Positions 11,538 to 21,231 of a stretch of DNA of 64,000 bases are shown here, piece after piece. Within the stretch, counting starts at the first letter, position 1. Each line of letters opens with the position of its first letter. The notes under the pieces are model-generated. The model did not search any database, was not told where the DNA came from, and saw nothing but the letters and a program-made list of their open reading frames with translations. This stretch comes from Durusdinium trenchii (lineage: Eukaryota; Sar; Dinophyceae; Suessiales; Symbiodiniaceae): the NCBI GenBank assembly GCA_963970005.1, contig CAXAMN010027528.1, forward strand, positions 138,044 through 202,043. The letters run 5' to 3'. Both the position numbers and the translations under genes were made by a program.

Positions 11538-11611
11538 AGGGGTGTCTAATAATAGCCCTTAGAGGAAGTTAAGGGGCCATGCATCACCCCTTAATTAGTG
11601 GGCCCTGGTGC
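11538..11611. repeat. Dispersed repeat family A, copy 1
   Basis: Shares the pattern AGGGGTGTCTAATAA, CCCTTAGAGG, a GGGCCAT or GGGTGTCCATTAACCA block, then CCTTA and GGGCCCTGGT with 42663-42733. The self-complementary CCCTTA/TAAGGG and GGGCCC words suggest a small hairpin-forming element. Confidence 0.6.
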
Positions 11612-12943
11612 ATACTCCACGTTTTCCTGTGGGGAGTCCTTTGCATCTTGAGATCCTCTTGGCCTTTTCCCAAAACATTCACGTTGCACGTCAGGCTTGG
11701 CCGCAGCATGAACGACGACATGGCCATGTTGTGAGTCGTGAGGAGAAAAAATAACAATGCTGCGCAAACGTCGATCCAGACTCGCAGAGTCACTCCCACC
11801 TCATAGTGTATGAGTTTCTGATAGCTTATGAGGCCCACAACGCCCACAACGCGGTGGTTTGAGAACATGGGAAGTTGACCCGCCAATTGGACCCCTGCTT
11901 TGAAGGGAACATCGGTGAAGCCCAGGGAAAATCGGGGGGTTGAAGGCCATGGGGGTTGAAGGCTTAGACCTATGGACCCATGGCAGTGCGTCTTAGATTC
12001 CATTGAAGCCTTTGCGAGTGTAGGTGCGCGAGTTTTGAGATGGTCATCCTAAATACATCCATCCTCCCTATTTCTTGAGGATGACGTACACATGACCACA
12101 TGCACTTTTGCCATATTATGGGTGTGGGCTTTGACACCCGGGCGCCCTGGTTGACCCCCCTGAGAATGAGATTCCTCTAGGATTTATGACGGATCTATAA
12201 GTGATGTCAACCTACCATAGATCTCAGATCCTTTTGGTTGGGAAGGTCCTGAGAGTTTGTGAGGACCTCTTCACCGCCAGCCCCGGTGCCAGAACGTCGC
12301 CGTCGCGCGTCGCAGCCGATGAAAGCCATGTGGGGAGCAGAAAAGAGACGCAAAAAGACTAGCAGAAACTCTTCTATAGCTCTTTAGTCTATAGCTTAGA
12401 TTTCCTGCAGATTTTGAGCCATAGTGCAGATGCCAACTCCGTATATGATTAGAACTTAGAACACAAAAAGACCAGACTCACAGATGGTGATAGGCAGAGC
12501 CGGCAGGTTTCACTTTTTCATGCCACAGCCGCCCCAAGACACCGCCCCGAGACATTCGGGTCAACGAGCTTCGGCACCCCACGGAGACGGCCATCGCTGC
12601 AAACAGCGAACGACCGGAACGATTGACCGGAACGAACGGACAGACGGACAGCCATCCCCCAAGAAACCATTCCAACACGCCACACGCTGGGCGACCGATT
12701 CCGCCAGAGTCCTCGGCGGAATCCGTTGGGAAGAAGATCGGATTCCGCCGCATGGCCATGCCGTGCCGAAGTTCAGAGTGGATCGCTTAGTGATGAAGGA
12801 GGAGCGGGTGGGATGTTCCGTGGCTTCACCGAGGCTTCACCGGGGGGGGAGAGACATGAGTCGTGTAGGTTGGGTACTGCACCTCTGGGCCTTTGGGCAC
12901 AGCATTCCGCTACACAAAAAGCACCCATAGAATCCTGTAGAGA

Positions 12944-12980
12944 CTCATAGACTATCATAGACTATCATAGACTCATAAAG
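12944..12980. repeat. Short tandem repeat, unit CATAGACTAT
   Basis: About three copies of a 10-11 bp unit (CATAGACTAT, with a final CATAGACTCATA). Confidence 0.85.
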
Positions 12981-13329
12981 CTTGAGAATGACCCTTTGTG
13001 GAGGAAAAGGGTCTTGAGTCTTGAACATGGATGTCGATGCAGGACAACCACACAACCACCCATCATTAGTCCCATTCCAAAGCACTCTCCCCACACCGAA
13101 CTCGCTGCTGTCGTACCATCAGAGGTCCTTCCTGAGCGCCTGAGAAACGATCTCCACGCCATGGCAGAGGAGATGGGGCGCTGTCCGGAATCTGTTGAAA
13201 GCATCCCCGACAGCCCCATGTAGGGTTTAAGTGGTTCAACCTGCAGGTCACCTTTATTGACGGATTGGAGATACCCCACTCAAAATACTCAAATTGGGTT
13301 CAGGTTCAGTGCGTGTTTCGCTCCCTTTC

Positions 13330-13482
13330 AACACCTCTTCGCTGGCGAGAAGACGGGTCGGTCCGGATCGTCCGAGAAGACGCCCACGCCGTCGTTCAGA
13401 CGAGGAGGAAAGACCCGCGAGCAGCAGTTTTCGTCGGTGTTTGGAGGGTGCTGCTGGAGCCGCGAACGTACCAAAGACGGTG
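13330..13482 (+). CDS. Candidate internal exon
   Basis: A + strand frame in a GC-rich island reads STPLRWREDGSVRIVREDAH and continues VVQTRRKDPRAAVFVGVW..LLEPRTYQR, alternating hydrophobic and charged residues like a beta-rich domain. A donor with good extended match (ACG/GTGTAAGTG) follows at about 13482. The acceptor side is ambiguous, with several AGs in CTTCGCTGGCGAGAAG. No family is recognised. Confidence 0.35.
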
Positions 13483-15515
13483 TAAGTGATTGCGGTGTAA
13501 GAGTTTCGAGGGAGATTCTGAGTTAGAACACCCACATGCTTGGTCGAAGATGCGAGTCATGTTTGATACCCTGAGAGTCTTGCGACAATTGCTCAGGAGG
13601 ATCGGGAAGCGAAGCTGTTGAAGGTCCAAGAGAAGCAGGTAGCCTCAGAGGGGCAATGCTCCTGATGGAACTTCACCCTCGATTGGAGTTTTGCGACCTC
13701 TGAGGGTGGGGCAATTTTTGCATGGTTTGATGATGATTATTATACCTGGAAAGCCATGAGAGTTGCTACAACTTTTACTTTGTTTTCTCCAACAAACTGT
13801 TGACAAAAATACGGTGTTGCTATGGGTAGGCCTGCCATACTCTTTTGATTTAACCATTCTTTGTTGGGTCATTGTGGGTAAAAACCAGTATTTGGACAAA
13901 CAAGCTGAACGTTACGGCGTTTCCCAGACTGACTAGGTTGTTTTTGGCTTTTGGCTTTCCAGGTACTGTATAATCTGGGTTGGATCGATCCAACGGGACA
14001 TGATCCCAGAATTGGTTGAAGGGAACATCTACAGGAAACCCATGGTTTGGGAGATGAAAACCATGGGTATTCTGTAGATTTCCCCTTAAACAAATTCTAG
14101 GAATGATTCGTCTTTTTGAGATTGTTTGAGACTTTTCGTACTTTGAAAAGACTTGGTGATCTAGCATGACTATCGCTGGTTCTCGCTGGTTTGTGGACTA
14201 CGAACTATCAGGTCATGTACCTAGACCTGTGATAGACGTGTCAAGTCTTCATGCAGCGATATTTTTGTCCACCAAACCAACCGCTTTGACGGTCAACAAC
14301 AGTCCTTTTGCCGCCATCTCCTCTACTCTGACATGTGGGTCTACCAGGGCGCAGCTGGTGTTTCGAAGAACTACCCTTTGACTTAACATGGAAGTGGATG
14401 GCAACACCTCCATTTTTTGGATAGGAAGTGGATTGGAAGTGGATGGTACCCACCTCCCCCATGCTTGGCCATTTACAGTGCTTTCAGAGTAGATGGCGCA
14501 GTCCTGATATATGTGGGGGCTCCATCCAAACCCTGCCGGGGATTGTGCCATCTACTTTTAGCCAACCACTTCAGTTCAGGAAGTGGACCATCCCATGGAC
14601 CACATGGACCGGGCGTCCTCCACTTCCGAGTCGATGGGTCGATCAGCGGTGAGGGGCCGCTGCATTCGGACAGACGTGGAAGATCCTCACTGAATCCTGA
14701 GGAAGGAATCACGAATCACACTTGTTCCAGAGGAACTCACCTCTAACCACCACCACCCCAAACAAGGGCATGGCGGCATGGATGTCAGATCCACGTCACG
14801 ACGGTCAGGTGTCGATCAATCGCCTCGTAAGACGAGGTGATTCGGAGTGCTCAAACACCACCGGACGGTCTTCGTGTTATTAGCTTGCTAGCTCACTTGC
14901 TGACCGCATGCCAAGTGGCATTGTTTCATCACGGCTCCTGAGGCTGGATTTCTTGATGACGAAGGAAAATCTACAGGAGGAGGGCAGGGCCCGGGCAGGG
15001 CGGTTCTTGGGCTCGGAGTCCACCACCTTTGTCCGGTCCAACGCCGAGGTCTCCGGTCGCGCCGACCTCCCAAAACGGTCGACAGGTCCCGACCCGGTGG
15101 CCGGGCCACCCGATGGTTTTGAGTGGCGGATTCTTATTGCAAGTGTCAAAACGGTATGGGTATGGTCCTTGAGATCCCTGAGTCCAGTCGATTTTGGACA
15201 TGGTCCTGACATCGGTGGCTGGTCCGTCCTACTTCGGTGGGGCCCAAAATGATCGAATCTGGGACGCGACAGCGGGGGATGAACGGTCGTCGCGGGTCGG
15301 ACGCAGAACGAGCCAAACCGGTGGTCGTCGTCGTTGCGGGTCGGAACTCCATCGGCTGAGGACGGGAAGAGGTCGATGTGTATGAGGCCCCCGAAAAGAG
15401 CCCCGTGAAAGAAGGTAATATATCGGACATACGAGCGGACTGTTCGCGTCAGCTACTCGCCCCTGGGAATCAGAGAATTCAGATTCGCCAGGCCAACATC
15501 GCCTCCCACCAAGGC
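13483..15515. other. Non-coding stretch
   Basis: No gene supported. It includes GGAAGTGGA-rich sequence (14388-14455) resembling the arms of the 408-459 hairpin, and a GC-rich island (14980-15120) open on both strands. The right end should include the 3' tail of the minus-strand LINE, but I could not fix its border. Confidence 0.45.
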
Positions 15516-16676
15516 TCAAGGCCAATGCCTTGCCAAGAGTCGCGCCGCAGACATGGGCACACGAACCGTAAGGGCACGGAGTGCAGCAGCAACTGTGCGA
15601 GCTGTGGCATCCGGCCATGGCAAACAGTAGGTCAAAAACTGCTTCTGAATCCCCAGCTCAGGCTTACACATGAAAGTCTCCTCCAACTCAAGACTAAAAA
15701 GGCGAACGAGCTCATCAAACAAAACACGAAAAGCCCTAAGCTTGGTAGCCAAAGTGCTAAGGGTTTCACCAGCAGCAACCGAATGACTGGACTGCCATCG
15801 CAATCCGCCATGAAAAGAAACCTCAATTGGCAACTCCTCAGTATACCAAAGATGAAAACCGATGCGCAATTCTAAAATGGTGGTGGGCACATAGAAATCT
15901 GCCTGCTGGTCAAGCTGTAAAAACCAGCTGTGCAGAGCATGTGCATGGCGGATACCAAAATTTTGCAATACGGCAGACTCGGAAAACAAACGATGGGGAG
16001 AAAGGGGAAAAAGCTCAGTGAAAGAACCGTCAGCCAACAAAGCATCACCAAAAATCACATCCAAACACTCAAAAACATCCTCTTCATGGTCCCAAGTGTT
16101 CTGCCAATTAGACTGCACCTTAAGAGCAGTGCGGGCAAGATCCAAAAGAAAGTCACGACACCTAATGCCTCTCTCAGACCAAAGTGCATGCCAACGTCGC
16201 GCAGCAGCGTGAGCAGCAGCCGCCTCCGCAGAGGGCACCACATCGGCAATCTGGTTGAAGCGAAAAGTCCATTCATCATGATCATCAACTGCATCCTGAG
16301 TGGAACGATGTGCTTTGACTTTGCAGGCAGAAATGGGAGTACCAAAGCAAGCCAGAAGATCAGCGACCAAGCCCCACAGGTCTTGGTTGCGCCAGTGCGA
16401 CGGCACAGCACCAATATGGGCCAGCTCATTAAGTCCATCATGAACATATTGAAGGGTATATTGTTGCTTGTCTGAGCGTTGGTTTGTTTGGTGTCTAGAC
16501 TGCAAGACACCATGAAAACCACGAACAAGCTTCAGCCTGCGGGTACCAACTGATATTCTGCATGCATCTTCCATTGTTGCTGGGTGCTCAAGCATTTGTG
16601 CAGTGTATGCTTGGGCCTTGGTAGCTATCGTGTAAAGTTGCTCGCGGCTACCTCCAGCCATGGGTGGGTGGTTCAA
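15516..16676 (-). pseudogene. LINE ORF2 C-terminal part: end of RNase H plus tail
   Basis: 386 codons open to a TGA at 15516-15518. The early part has a tract like the end of an RNase H domain: a DLWGLVADLL stretch, then ISACKVKAHRS, then WTFRFNQIADVVPSAEAAA, matching the usual last strand, K-x-x-AH turn and N-x-x-AD helix. The rest (about 200 residues) is an unassigned C-terminal domain rich in Trp, Phe and Leu that often follows RNase H in this element type. Residues upstream of about 16560 do not read well. The first half of RNase H is on the other side of the N gap. Confidence 0.6.
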
Positions 16677-17231
16677 GCTTTGCTAACTGCTACCTGTCTC
16701 ATGCTGATCAATTTTGGTATGTCCGCCTTGCAGCTTTCTTTGCCAGACCTTGCTTTGAGAGTGATGGCTGCTGTGGAGCTCAACTCATCTGAGTTGAGGA
16801 TCGGTTTCCGCCACTGTTTCAGGCATGCACTTTCCTGTCCTGTGTCACTTTGAGATGGCTGCTGGGAATTCAAGTGTTTGTGCTGCTTGTACGGTGTGAG
16901 CTACCGCCCGTTTTCGGGCTGGATGTGCAAACTCACACTTTTTGACAGCGCGATCACTCCTTTTCGGAATTCACATGTACAGGAGGACAGCCAACACATG
17001 CCGCAGTTCTCCAGGCATTTGGATGTTGTGGGCTGCGGACGGGTTTGTGATGCGAACCTGCTTTCTGACAGCAGAGACTGCTACGGGCAGCCATCACATG
17101 ACGCGCTGGCTTCTGCCAGCTGGCGCGTGCCTAAATTAGCGGCCGCCTCCGCCGAGCGGCTGCTGCCAGTGCTGGAGGGTGGGGATTTTGTTTGTACACA
17201 CTGGGGCAGTGTGGCAGCAGCTTTGATGTCT
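16560..17231. other. Unassigned block inside the LINE RNase H
   Basis: This block separates the two halves of the RNase H domain. Minus-strand translations here are broken. The + strand has a 136-codon frame (16878-17288, crossing the N gap) without a recognisable domain. It could be an insertion, or sequence misplaced at the adjoining assembly gap. Confidence 0.4.
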
Positions 17232-17241
17232 NNNNNNNNNN
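17232..17241. other. Assembly gap (10 N)
   Basis: A run of exactly ten N, a conventional scaffold-gap placeholder, so the true gap size is unknown. It falls immediately after the third conserved block (IWTDSHCG) of the RNase H domain, so the element is not contiguous here. Confidence 0.95.
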
Positions 17242-17737
17242 TCCTGTGTTCATCAGGGACCCTTGTGAGAGCGAGTTTGCCACAATGACTATCTGTCCAA
17301 ATGCAAGGGATGCGACAATGATGCGCTGCCCATCTGAGACCCTGCAAGGCAGCACATAGCTCGCCACCATCCACCGTTTGCAATGCCCCCGGCAACAGAC
17401 CTGCTTGCAGAACAGTAGCCGAATTGCTCAACACGACAGACCAAGAAACAAGCGTGAGACCCGGATGAAAGCCCCATCGCTGCGACCCATCCACAAAAAG
17501 ATGCTGCATCTGATCATCGACCGGAGAACCTTCCCGATCCCGTGGTGCCCAAGGCAGCTCCTGCAAAGCTTTCCACCCGGAAAATTGAAAAGGAGAGGCT
17601 GGCAGCAGCGCATGGTTAGCAAGCGCAGGTGGCAAAGTTGTCCATTCCTGAACACATTGATGATGGCGGTCCACTTCTTGAAGCGCCGGGCATCGGAGAG
17701 CTCGGTGAGCGAAAGAATCTGGCTGTCCACACATCAA
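17242..17737 (-). pseudogene. LINE zinc-binding motif and N-terminal half of RNase H
   Basis: Reading down the minus strand, MMCGQPDSFAHRALRCPAL has the C-x-x-D..H-R-x-L-x-C-P spacing of the zinc-binding segment that follows RT in many LINEs. Then come the three acidic blocks of type I RNase H: FVDGSQRW (first Asp), GELCAALQGL (Glu) and IWTDSHCG (second Asp). The frame stays open to the gap at 17241. It is C-terminal to the RT of the same element, the usual LINE order. Confidence 0.7.
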
Positions 17738-19240
17738 TCACCGGTGTTGCTGTGGTCAAATTTGGCCTTCTGGGAGTTGAGGTAGAAAGTGCCTTTCCAG
17801 ATGCATTTAAGGAGCTCCTGATCAGCCAAAGTAGTAGGCTTAGGATAAACAAAGGTGCAGTAGGGCTCAATGCCATCCAAGCCAGCCATGCTAGAAAATG
17901 AAGGATCAAGTCCTCATCCAGCCATAGATGAAGGAAGTCACACCACCTGGCAATAGCTCCAAAAGGCCCAAAGGTCTTCGTAGTCGGTGGAGAAACCACA
18001 TAGTCTTTCCACCAATCACGCAAAGCTAGGCTCTTATGCGCTTGCCGGTAAAATTCCGTAAAAGATTTCCAGAAAGCAAAGTAGCCAGGGTCAAGCTCAG
18101 GTTCCGACGTGAAGGCCAGGTGCAAAATTGGTGATGCTCCTGCTCTGTTAGCATGCAAAGCTGCCATCGCCTGAGAGCGTAATTTGGTGATCCAGTGCAT
18201 TCCAAAAACCAAGTGACTGCAATGATGTAAAGCCTTTGGCCAGACAGCGACGCGCAAACCAAGCTGTTTGTGCCACATTGAAGCTGAGAGCTTGCGCAAT
18301 CTGTCAAAACAAGGCGCCACACTTTTGATGCGATCAGTAAAGGCTTTGTTGCGCAAGCGACCACCATAAATCATTGCCGCTCCTAGATCAGAGCCAGCTT
18401 CAATAACCTGCAGGCCTAAGTGAGTTTTGGGTGGACCGAACTCCAGCTGTAAAGTGTCGCCCCAAGTGGTGAGGGCTGCAAAACCCTGACACAAATCAGC
18501 CACACCCCAAGTTGTCCACAAAACTCATGGCATGAACCCGTGGCGAGTAGTGAACCATGTATGCATGTAGCCATGAGCATGCCGACACAGCTGAGACTGT
18601 CACCCTCCGGGACACCAGAGGTAGAATGATGCATAGGTCCAAACTGCTGACGTACACAGAAGGTGCGCACATTGTGGTCCAAGAAACAAGCCCAGCCTTT
18701 GCGTGTGGATGAAGGCAAGCCCAAACATTGTGCAGCAATCAGCAATGGCCAACGAGGCAGGTAGTTAAAGCATCTGCGAATATCCGTAGTCACCCCGCAA
18801 AGCGCTTCATTGGCCTTGACAGCCATTTCAATGCCGCATTGGAGCCAATAGGTGATGTCAGAGCTTTGTCTTCCCGCCAGATACCCATGTGTAGCATAGA
18901 GTATGTAGGCCTCCAACTGCGCTAGCAGGGAACGCGAATGTATGCACCCCCAGAGTCTGTAGAGCGTGGAGTACAAAACAACCGGGCGGTAGTCGCCCGC
19001 TTGAACAGCATGTGGATGCTTCTCCAGACAATGCACGTGTCCAACCAAGAGTTGAGAGGGCCACTTGGCCCCGGCTTCAATTTGCTGGAACATGTTAGAG
19101 ACATCTTGTAGCAGGGTCCGGAAAGTGTCTGAAATCCTCAGCACTCCAACCCTCAGGGCCCCGGGTTCGGAGAGCCTGTCCATCACGCAGCAATACCCGA
19201 ATCGCGGAAACATCTGCGATTGGCGTACTGTGGACTTGAC
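17738..19240 (-). pseudogene. LINE reverse transcriptase, frameshifted
   Basis: RT blocks in order on the minus strand: a G-P-E-G-W-S block near 19170, KWPSQLLVGHVHCLEK, DYRPVVLYSTLYRLW (about 18990-18950), motif A GVTTDIRRCFNYLPRWP (about 18798-18748), motif B STSGVPEGDSLS (about 18625-18590), and the catalytic box SFVDN at 18525-18511. FVDN replaces the usual YADD or FADD. The frame changes at least near 19150 and right after FVDN, where the thumb continues in another frame (LQLEFGPPKTHLGL). The gene is therefore not translatable as one protein. Confidence 0.75.
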
Positions 19241-19286
19241 TTTTGAGGTTGGCCCTTTCCCTATGGGTCCACCAAAGCGCAGGTCA

Positions 19287-19720
19287 TCAAGATTCTGGCT
19301 GCTTGGAAGTGGGTTGCTCGTCTTCTTCGGGCTGTACGTGGGGCTACTGGTGGTCGCTTTTGGTTGGTTGGCACTAGCACGGAACCTCCGGCGCTCCATT
19401 TGGCCACTGATGCTGGTCCGGTGACGGTCACGAAAGTCAACAAGCCTCAGGAATCACCTTCTCAAACCTCTACCATTGTCGCCGCCGCCAAGACCAGAGT
19501 ACACATTCAGCACAACCCCAAACCTGCAACTGCTAGTAGCAGTAGTGGTTCTGCCGATCCTTGGTTACGAGGTGATCCATGGAGTGGCTATCAAGGCATT
19601 CGTACTCCTGTCAAGCCAACTGATCCTTCTGAGATCGTCTTCACTGACCAACACTCCATGGCTTCTTCCAAGGCATCCCGTCAGCGCATTGATGAATTAT
19701 ATGGGATCGATAGTCCATAC
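19287..19720 (+). pseudogene. LINE ORF1, first part (inverted half)
   Basis: The + strand frame reads IKILAAWKWVARLLRAVRG, then TGGRFWLVGTSTEPPALHL, a Ser/Thr-rich stretch, and SADPWLRGDPWSGY. The paired D-P-W motif and the K-x-W-x-x-R block are typical of ORF1 (nucleic-acid-binding, gag-like) proteins of dinoflagellate LINEs, from my memory of such proteins. The frame loses its protein-like character after RQRIDELYGID near 19720, where foreign sequence begins. Its start is truncated at the inversion junction near 19250. Confidence 0.5.
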
Positions 19721-19724
19721 TTTT

Positions 19725-20735
19725 TTCCTAGAGGTCAAGGACATATTATTATCTATAAATTTTTCTTGTACCGGACCCCAGTCACAGGATTCCAAAAAAA
19801 ACAAATGTTGGTGCAAGATGTTGGTGCAGGAAAAAAATAAGACGCGTAGAAAAAAAACATCCTAGGGACTTTTGACCCTCATGAACATGTTAATGACAGG
19901 ACTTTATAACTGTTTGTTTGCTGTTTCTTGCTTTCTAGAGTTAGGTCAAGGCCAGGATTTCATTTTCATTGGTTCTGCTAAACGTGACAGGTTTGACTTT
20001 TTGATCGTGGAGGGCGCGTTGCCTTTTCCATGGGCATCTTACCAGGTGCCACAGTCAGGCCGGTGAGGTTAAGGCACATCACGCCAACGACGAGGCTCTG
20101 CAGTCACAGGCGAAACTCGGCTCGATGATGGTTCTCGCGCTTCTCGGGCGCCAGTTTCACGAAAGAACGGAGAATAGATGAAAACAGTGGCACCGTTCGC
20201 TGACAGTCGACAAATGCAACGCTGGTCCTCGGAGGACAAAACCCCACCTATCACATTCGCCCTCAAGCCCGATCAAAAAGTCAAGCAGACAAAGCACTTT
20301 CCACAAAGCACTTTCCACATTTTGATCTTATGGTCACAAGCAAGCAATGCACGCGCATGAAGGACAAGCAAACCAAAATAGACTTAAGCGTGGCCCGATT
20401 CTGAAGAATCATGTCAGCACTCTGCCCCAGCAAGACGACCGAGAGCATACGCTGAAAAAGAGCCAGAACCTTCGCCTCTCCAACCCCCCCAAACCAGGAA
20501 TTTAATACGCCAATATGCTTGTTAGTCATTAGCTCCTGCAACCTGGGTAACAGGATTCCATAAAACACGTTGGCGCGGGATTCCATAAATGCTCAAAAGC
20601 TAGCCATTTTTTTGGCTGCCAACGTTGGCACACAAAAAAATAAGGGAATGACCTCAGCTCGAAAGGATTTTATTAAATAAAGTCCTTCGTCAAAGCTTTG
20701 AGGCACTTCGCATCCCACTTTGAATTGGAACCCGT
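19725..20735. mobile_element. ~1 kb insertion splitting LINE ORF1
   Basis: ORF1 stops making sense near 19720 and resumes near 20736 with a coiled-coil frame (LKSDLQHEVAKAVGSL). The block between contains A-rich tracts, a 15-bp direct repeat CAAAGCACTTTCCAC (about 20292-20321) and a minus-strand 101-codon frame (20281-20586) with a protein-like stretch (LPRLQELMTNKHIGVLNSWF). I recognise no element family, and no target duplication could be fixed by eye. Borders are approximate. Confidence 0.4.
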
Positions 20736-21208
20736 TTGAAGAGTGATCTGCAACATGAAGTGGCTAAAGCAGTGGGGTCCTTGAATACTTCCTCCCCTGA
20801 TGTCAGCATGGAGGCCATCTCTTCTCAAGCCTTGGCTGATGAACTGTTACGGAGCTCAAGGCGCAAAATGACAAACTTGCCAACTGGTGTCACACCACTG
20901 GTGCCCGTGTCGAGAAGCTTGAGGCTCAGCATGCAGTCCAGGGCGCCAAGATGGATGAGCTGGCAGTTCATTTTGGAAGCCATCAACGACACCTTGAGCA
21001 GATTGATGTGCAACTTGGCACGCAGCAAACACGCATGGAGGAGATTGGCCAGGCCGTGCACCCGCAAGCTGCCACTACCGAGCAGATTCGAGGTGATCTT
21101 GCCTCCCTCAATCGCACGCGGCGAGATGACTTGAAAAGTGCCAACGATGAACAGATGAATCGCATTGAAGCCCTGCTGCTCAAGCGGCAGCGGACTGACG
21201 GTGAATGA
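20736..21208 (+). pseudogene. LINE ORF1, C-terminal coiled coil
   Basis: Starts in frame LKSDLQHEVAKAVGSL, shifts frame near 20845 and continues ELKAQNDKLANWC..ARVEKLEAQH to a heptad-rich end, MNRIEALLLKRQRTDGE, with a TGA at 21206-21208. Regular Leu/Ile/Val spacing with Glu, Gln and Lys supports a trimerising or dimerising coiled coil, as in LINE ORF1 proteins. ORF2 of the same element follows about 90 nt later. Confidence 0.55.
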
Positions 21209-21231
21209 CTATCTCGGCGGTGGAGGTGTCC

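Larger units (their letters stand above)
9992..13329. other. Non-coding stretch with dispersed repeats
   Basis: No gene supported. It holds a dispersed repeat copy (11538-11611), a CATAGACTAT tandem (12944-12980) and short A/G-rich repeats near 10355-10382. GC-rich patches near 10500-10700 and 12500-12760 are open on both strands and cannot be assigned. Confidence 0.5.

Noticed and set aside
15229-15618. Minus-strand frame downstream of the LINE C-terminus as a gene
   Set aside because: It overlaps the LINE end in another frame and reads as Ser/Pro/Arg-rich noise.
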